From the NCBI GenBank assembly GCA_021635425.1, contig JAJWOJ010000134.1, forward strand, positions 1 to 6,137: DNA of 6,137 nucleotides, in the 5' to 3' direction. Made by a program: the position numbers and the translations under genes. The notes under the pieces were generated by a model. The model searched no databases. It was not told the DNA's origin and worked only from the letters and a program-made list of their open reading frames with translations. Origin of the DNA: Clostridiales bacterium (lineage in GTDB: Bacteria; Bacillota; Clostridia; Christensenellales; Borkfalkiaceae). Positions 1 through 4,000 of the stretch are shown in pieces (position 1 is the first letter of the stretch; the number at the start of each line of letters is the position of its first letter).

Positions 1-79
1 CTTTCGGCGCATACGCGCCACCTTCCCCCGATTTAACTTTTTATGCTTATATTTGCTCCGCCGAGTGGGAAGACTTTCA
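1..79. repeat. Intergenic hairpin repeat, long subtype, copy 1
   Basis: The block is repeated almost exactly at 127-205. Its first 50 bases match copy 2 with one visible difference (position 30, G versus A). It contains a 5-bp stem with a 4-base loop, GGCGC-ATAC-GCGCC (6-19). It also has CTTCCC near 22-27 that can pair with GGGAAG near 67-72 across an AT-rich insert. No ORF with a ribosome binding site overlaps it. The left edge is cut by the window, so its full length is unknown. It resembles REP-like intergenic repeats in architecture. Whether it is mobile cannot be told from here. Confidence 0.75.
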
Positions 80-126
80 TTTTTTTTCATGCTATTTATA
101 CTTATTTTTGGTAAGCTTGCGCCCCT

Positions 127-205
127 CTTTCGGCGCATACGCGCCACCTTCCCCCAATTTAACTTTTTATGCTTATGCTTTTCTCCGTTGAGTGGGAAGA
201 CTTTC
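127..205. repeat. Intergenic hairpin repeat, long subtype, copy 2
   Basis: This is the second copy of the block at 1-79, offset by 126 bases. The GGCGC-ATAC-GCGCC hairpin is at 132-145, and CTTCCC and GGGAAG are again present on either side of an AT-rich insert. The match weakens around 175-190 (TTATGCTTTTCTCCGTTG versus TTATATTTGCTCCGCCG) and resumes at AGTGGGAAGACTTTC. The 47 bases between the copies (80-126) carry no recognisable feature. Confidence 0.75.
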
Positions 206-226
206 GGCTCTATAGCATAAAATAGC

Positions 227-241
227 GAGAGGCGACCTCTC
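227..241. repeat. Short stem-loop flanking the repeat cluster
   Basis: GAGAGG (227-232) pairs with CCTCTC (236-241) over a 3-base loop CGA. It abuts the first short-subtype repeat. In the long subtype the equivalent flank reads GCCCCTCTTTC, so this may be the outer edge of the repeat unit rather than a separate element. Confidence 0.5.
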
Positions 242-242
242 T

Positions 243-279
243 CGGCACTTGCGTGCCACTCTCCCCGAAGGGGAAAGCT
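243..279. repeat. Intergenic hairpin repeat, short subtype, copy 1
   Basis: A 37-base unit is repeated identically at 288-324 (period 45). It contains two stem-loops: GGCAC-TTGC-GTGCC (244-257) and TCCCC-GAA-GGGGA (262-274). It aligns with the long subtype (TCGGCrC....GyGCCAC.yTCCCC). The long copies appear to carry about 40 bases of AT-rich DNA inserted into the second stem-loop. No T-run follows the second hairpin beyond GCTTTTTAT, so terminator activity is possible but not convincing. Confidence 0.75.
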
Positions 280-287
280 TTTTATCC

Positions 288-324
288 CGGCACTTGCGTG
301 CCACTCTCCCCGAAGGGGAAAGCT
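288..324. repeat. Intergenic hairpin repeat, short subtype, copy 2
   Basis: This is an identical copy of 243-279, with hairpins at 289-302 and 307-319. It is followed by GTTTTATCTTATATATTATG and marks the end of the repeat cluster. The second hairpin followed by GCTGTTTTAT could act as a weak transcription stop for whatever gene lies to the left of the window. That is inference only. Confidence 0.75.
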
Positions 325-410
325 GTTTTATCTTATATATTATGTTAATACATATCTTGTTTTGTTCTGCTCATTATATGGATATCGTTTTCTATTTTAT
401 ATAAAACAGC
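322..410. repeat. 10-bp inverted repeat bounding an AT-rich spacer
   Basis: GCTGTTTTAT (322-331) is the exact reverse complement of ATAAAACAGC (401-410), separated by 69 AT-rich bases. The right arm overlaps a 12-base palindrome TTTTATATAAAA (395-406). No gene, ribosome binding site or obvious target-site duplication is visible here. It could be chance in AT-rich DNA or the ends of a tiny non-coding element. Confidence 0.4.
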
Positions 411-457
411 CTCAAAATTTTTTTAGGTGAAATTTTTCATCGTTCCTTTAAAATTAC

Positions 458-486
458 TTGACACGCTTCACAAGCATGGGTATAAT
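458..486 (+). promoter_or_regulatory. Consensus sigma-A promoter
   Basis: TTGACA (458-463) and TATAAT (481-486) are both perfect consensus hexamers with an ideal 17-bp spacer, and TG occurs nowhere just upstream of the -10. Initiation would be expected near 492-494. The nearest convincing downstream gene on this strand starts at 1020, so the leader would be about 530 nt. It may instead drive a separate non-coding RNA that ends within the leader. It is by far the best promoter-like site noticed in the window. Confidence 0.85.
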
Positions 487-493
487 GTACAAT

Positions 494-657
494 GTGAAAT
501 TGTCTGATGCCGTTCGCGGGTTTTAAAAATTCACCGAATCGGTTTGCAGGGTTTCAAACCACAAAGTATAATTTCGAAAGAGAAGTACTTCTCTTTTCGC
601 CTTCGGCGAAAAGATTCTCTTAAATGGGGAATCAGCCCGAACGGAATTTTCGGGGCT
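494..657 (+). ncRNA. Structured 5' leader (possible regulatory RNA)
   Basis: Immediately after the predicted start site the transcript can form a series of stems. These are GTGAA/TTCAC (494-498 with 530-534), GGTTTG/CAAACC (541-546 with 555-560), a 10-bp stem at 592-601 with 605-614, and CCCGAA/TTCGGG (636-641 with 649-654). It matches no riboswitch or housekeeping RNA that I recognise. None of the stems is followed by a clean U-tract, so a discrete 3' end cannot be placed. It is either an untranslated leader of the surface-protein gene or an independent small RNA. Pairing was found by eye and no folding energy was computed. Confidence 0.4.
577..621 (+). promoter_or_regulatory. Two mutually exclusive hairpins in the leader
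   Basis: Positions 577-596 are a perfect 20-base palindrome that can fold as an 8-bp stem (577-584 with 589-596) with loop GTAC. It overlaps a second stem, 592-601 with 605-614 (TCTTTTCGCC with its complement, triloop TTC). TTCTCTT occurs at both 589-595 and 615-621, so AAGAGAA at 578-584 can pair with either. Choosing the distal copy frees the 592-614 hairpin. Overlapping alternatives of this kind are the layout of attenuators or of DNA-binding operators. Function is inferred only from geometry. Confidence 0.4.
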
Positions 658-678
658 TACGAAATGTACAAAGCGTGC

Positions 679-786
679 GGAAACCGACAAATTCGACAAA
701 TACGGCAAATACGATAAATACGGTAAAACCGATAAAGCCGTTAAATACGTCAAATCAGGCAAATACGACAAAACGAACAACGAAAA
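679..786 (+). repeat. 9-bp tandem repeat array (consensus YAAATACGR)
   Basis: About twelve diverged 9-base units run in exact phase. Units such as CAAATACGG (697), CAAATACGA (706), TAAATACGG (715), TAAATACGT (742) and CAAATACGA (760) lie between more degenerate ones, for example TAAAACCGA at 724 and TAAAGCCGT at 733. An ORF crosses it on each strand (624-812 plus, 523-798 minus). Neither has a ribosome binding site, and variation between units falls on non-silent codon positions, so I read it as a non-coding minisatellite inside the leader. As RNA it would be A-rich and largely unpaired. Confidence 0.75.
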
Positions 787-865
787 AAACGAAAACAAAA
801 GACAAAAGATAATTACGCCGAAAAGCGCGTCGCGTTGTTATATTTCGGGTTGTGCCGCCCGTATA

Positions 866-871
866 TATAAT
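866..871 (+). promoter_or_regulatory. Possible second promoter, -10 only
   Basis: TATAAT stands within GTATATATAATG, about 150 bases before the large gene. The hexamer at the expected -35 distance (TTTCGG at 843-848, 17-bp spacer) is poor and no extended -10 TG is present. It could be a regulated start site needing an activator, or simply AT-rich sequence. Confidence 0.25.
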
Positions 872-948
872 GATATTGGCAACTATGCGGCGTTGTTATA
901 GAAAAAAGAAACCTTATTGTATAGCCGCAAATAAAAAATAACGAACTG

Positions 949-981
949 CGGATGAGGTTTCGGGGCGGATGGGGTCATCCG
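949..981 (+). promoter_or_regulatory. Competing helices upstream of the ribosome binding site
   Basis: TCATCCG (975-981) can pair with CGGATGA at 949-955 (7 bp, 19-base loop). Its CATCCG part can instead pair with CGGATG at 966-971 (6 bp, loop GGGT). The two upstream partners lie in a 10-base direct repeat, GCGGATGrGG, at 948-957 and 965-974. Only about 28 nt separate this structure from the GGAGG at 1010-1014. It could influence translation or transcript stability. No ligand-binding class is recognised. Confidence 0.35.
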
Positions 982-1009
982 AGGCAAAAAATTTTTATAT
1001 TTTTTATAT

Positions 1010-1014
1010 GGAGG
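1010..1014 (+). promoter_or_regulatory. Ribosome binding site deciding the start at 1020
   Basis: GGAGG sits 5 bases before ATG at 1020, in an otherwise A/T-only stretch (991-1009) that should be unstructured. This places the start at 1020 rather than at the in-frame ATG codons at 969 or 1008. The one at 969 has no such site and would put 17 extra residues in front of a well-formed signal peptide. The one at 1008 overlaps the site itself. Confidence 0.9.
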
Positions 1015-1019
1015 TAAAT

Positions 1020-4000
1020 ATGGTAACAAAGGCAAAAAAAGCTTTGCTCGCGAGCCTTGCGGCATTTCTTTGCGTAATGCTTACGGTTTTCGGGCTTAGT
1101 ATGTCTGTTTCATTGTCCGAAACGGCAAAAGCTGCAGACGGAACAACCACGGAAGTTGCGGAAGTAAGCGGCGTTAAATTTGCAACTCTTGCGGAAGCAA
1201 TTGCAGCGGCAAAAGACGGCGAAACGGTTAAACTTCTTGCGAATGCAACCGAGGACGTTGTAGTCAAAAAGAACATTACGCTCGACCTTGGCGGTAAGAC
1301 GTTGACGGGTACGAATTCCGGATACGCAACGTTGTCTATTCAAAACGGCGCAACTACGACCGTAAAGAACGGCTCAATAGTCGGTTCGACCAGCTATTAC
1401 ACGATTGAAATTACGAAAGGTTCAAACGCAACCGCAACGTTTGAAGATTTAACCGCTACTGCGGGGAATACCGGTGCGTCCATGATCGACAACTGGGGAA
1501 CGCTTACCATAACCAGCGGAGTATACTCCGGCGGTTTAAACGTTGTTAAAAGCGAAGAAAATTCCACATTGGTAATTAACGGTGGTGAATTTACATTAGA
1601 TTATTGCCCGAACAATGGATATACGGCTGTTATTTTAGTATATGGCGATACTACTATAAATGGTGGTAAATTTATACAGAATGCCACCAAGAAATGGGCA
1701 AATCCTCAAGTTGTTATGACGGGTGTTGTTGAAGGAGCTAAAGCTCCGATTACTCGTGTAACTGGAGGAACGTTTACAAATAATTCAGGAAAAGCCAATG
1801 ATATTTTTCATGGTCTCGGCAAGGCAACGTCTGACAACTTCGAAGTTTCCGGCGGTACGTTTAATAAATCGATTTCCGAAGGATTCTGTGCAGACGGATT
1901 TAAAGTGGTTAAAAATTCAGACGGCACTTACTCTGCAAATACTGTCGAGGTTTGGACGGGGTTTAACGAATCGCTGAAAGTTAGTTCGCATGCTTCTATT
2001 GAAGATGCAATGGTTGCTGCCTCTCAAATGGAAATAACTTCAAGCCAGTTTAGAAGAGTTGTTGTAAAAGGTAATTATGAACTTAAATCTGACCTTACAA
2101 TCGGAACAGGGCTTTATCTCGATGTCCTCGGAACGTTAACCATAAAGGAAGGCGTAACGCTTACTGTACCAGAAGATTGCAAACGTCTTAGCGCATGGTA
2201 TGGCGGAACAATTGTTAATAATGGAACGATTCTTCTTTGTGCTAAGTTTATAAATAACGGAACTTTTGAGGGAAATAGCTTTGTAGTTCCCGAAGGTTAT
2301 GTGTTATCGAAAAACAATAATAATATTTTACCGATAAGAGAAGATAGTGCAGATCTTAAAATTGAGTATGATGACGGGTCAACATACTACTTCAATAATG
2401 ATGGATACCATTATGCAACAACATTTGGAAGCGTTAAAGCTACGAAGATAACACTTCTTAAAGATCGATATAAAGCTATTGGTATAGATGTTGAAGCGGA
2501 AGTTGAACTGGATCTTAATGGTCATACCTTACGGAGTGAAGGAGCTGCAAGCCTTACTGTTTCCAAAGACAATACATATTTAAAAATAGTTAATAGTGCA
2601 AATGCTGCAGGGAAAATTGTAGCAGGTTCGGTTGATTCTGGAAACAATAAACCCGCATTATGGATTACATCTGGAACTGCTGAAGTTGCTTCAAATGTTA
2701 TTTTGGACGGAGGCTCAAATCAGCCTGCGGTATATCTTACGGGCGGTAATCTTGTTCTTTACGGAACAGCTACGACGACAGGTGATTACGCGATAACTAC
2801 TCAAGGAACAAATACAAGCGATACAAAAATCACCATAAAAGATAGAGCAACTGTAAGTGCCGAAAACGGACTTGCAATTTATAACCCGAAGGGAACTCTT
2901 ATTGTTGAAGGCGGAGAAATCAGCGGTAAAACAGGTGTTCAAGTTTCGTCTGGAAAATTTGAAATCAGCGGCGGAACTATTACAGCAACAGGCGCAGATG
3001 AAAGTGCGGGTTGTACGAATGCAATAACAGACGGCGCGGCAGTTTCGATAATTAACCGTAATTATCCCGCAGGTATACCTTCCGCAACAATTGAAGGTGG
3101 TACGTTTATATCTTCAACCAAGCCTGCAGTTAGAGCTTATGATTGGACTGATAATGCTTATGCTGCATGGACGGAAGCGGGTGAATATGTAAATGTTAAA
3201 GGTGGAACATTCAGTTCTGTTCCCGATAATATTGAATCTCTCTGCGCAGAAGGACATATTTTAACCAATAATGCAGACGGAACATACGGCGTAAAAGTCG
3301 GCGTTGCGGAAGTAAACGGCGTTAAATACGAAACTCTTCAGGCGGCAATTGACGCGGCACCGAGAAACGCAACCGTTAAGCTTCTTGCGAATACGAGAGA
3401 AAACGTTACTATAGCAAAGAATATCACTCTCGACCTTAACGGCCACACCATTAACGGCGGAACTGTAGCGGGTAAAGCTACTGTCACCGTAACGGCAAGA
3501 GTAACCATTAAAGATTCGAGCGCGAGTGCAAATGAGAACGGTACCGGTACTATCATGCGTGAAGATACCGCAGAAAATTCGGGTGTTTCGTCGCATTACG
3601 TTATCGATGTTCAGGGTGGCGGCTGGTTGATGTTTGAAGGCGGTAACGTTATAAATCACAGCGGCGTAGTTGGTGTTAAGGGTGCTTCTCTTGTTCGCAT
3701 CGGCGACGATTCCGTTGATAAATACCCCGGTCTTACCATTAAGGGCGGAACGTTCACTCAGGATAACTTCATCGTTATCAAAGTTGACCGCGGATACTTC
3801 ACCTTAAACGGCGGTACGTTAAATTCGGCAAACACCTATGCGATCGAAAACTGGTTCAGAGCAACAGTTAAGAACGGTACCGTTAACGGCGCTGTATCTT
3901 CCTGGACTTATTCGGGCGGATCGAATTCTACGCTTGAGATAATCGGCGGCACGATAAACGGCGACGTTACTTCCGTAAACTATGGCAATGCGACAGATAA

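Noticed and set aside
679..786. CRISPR-like array
   Set aside because: Units are 9 bases with no spacers between them, so this is a tandem repeat and not a repeat-spacer array.
523..798. 91-codon minus-strand ORF with Leu-Tyr-Pro/Ser periodicity resembling a membrane protein
   Set aside because: It is the antisense reading of the same 9-bp array, its hydrophobicity comes from the repeat, and no ribosome binding site is present upstream of 798.
624..812. 62-codon plus-strand ORF rich in Asn-Thr and Lys
   Set aside because: It lies over the 9-bp tandem repeat, has no ribosome binding site before ATG 624, and differences between repeat units fall on non-silent codon positions. It is low-complexity read-through of an array.
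494..1009. Known riboswitch, T-box, SRP RNA or 6S RNA in the leader
   Set aside because: I looked for hallmark motifs (c-di-GMP aptamer core, T-box GGTGGTACCGCG-type sequence, SRP tetraloop helix) and saw none. A covariance search would be needed to exclude divergent classes.
981..1009. Intrinsic terminator formed by the 966-981 stem and the following T-rich stretch
   Set aside because: The T-run begins about 10 bases after the stem and is interrupted by an A-run, so the geometry does not fit, and the sequence doubles as an unstructured region before the ribosome binding site.
969..1019. Upstream in-frame ATG at 969 (and ATG at 1008) as the start of the large protein
   Set aside because: No ribosome binding site precedes 969, the extra 17 residues would precede a complete signal peptide, and ATG 1008 overlaps the GGAGG that serves ATG 1020.
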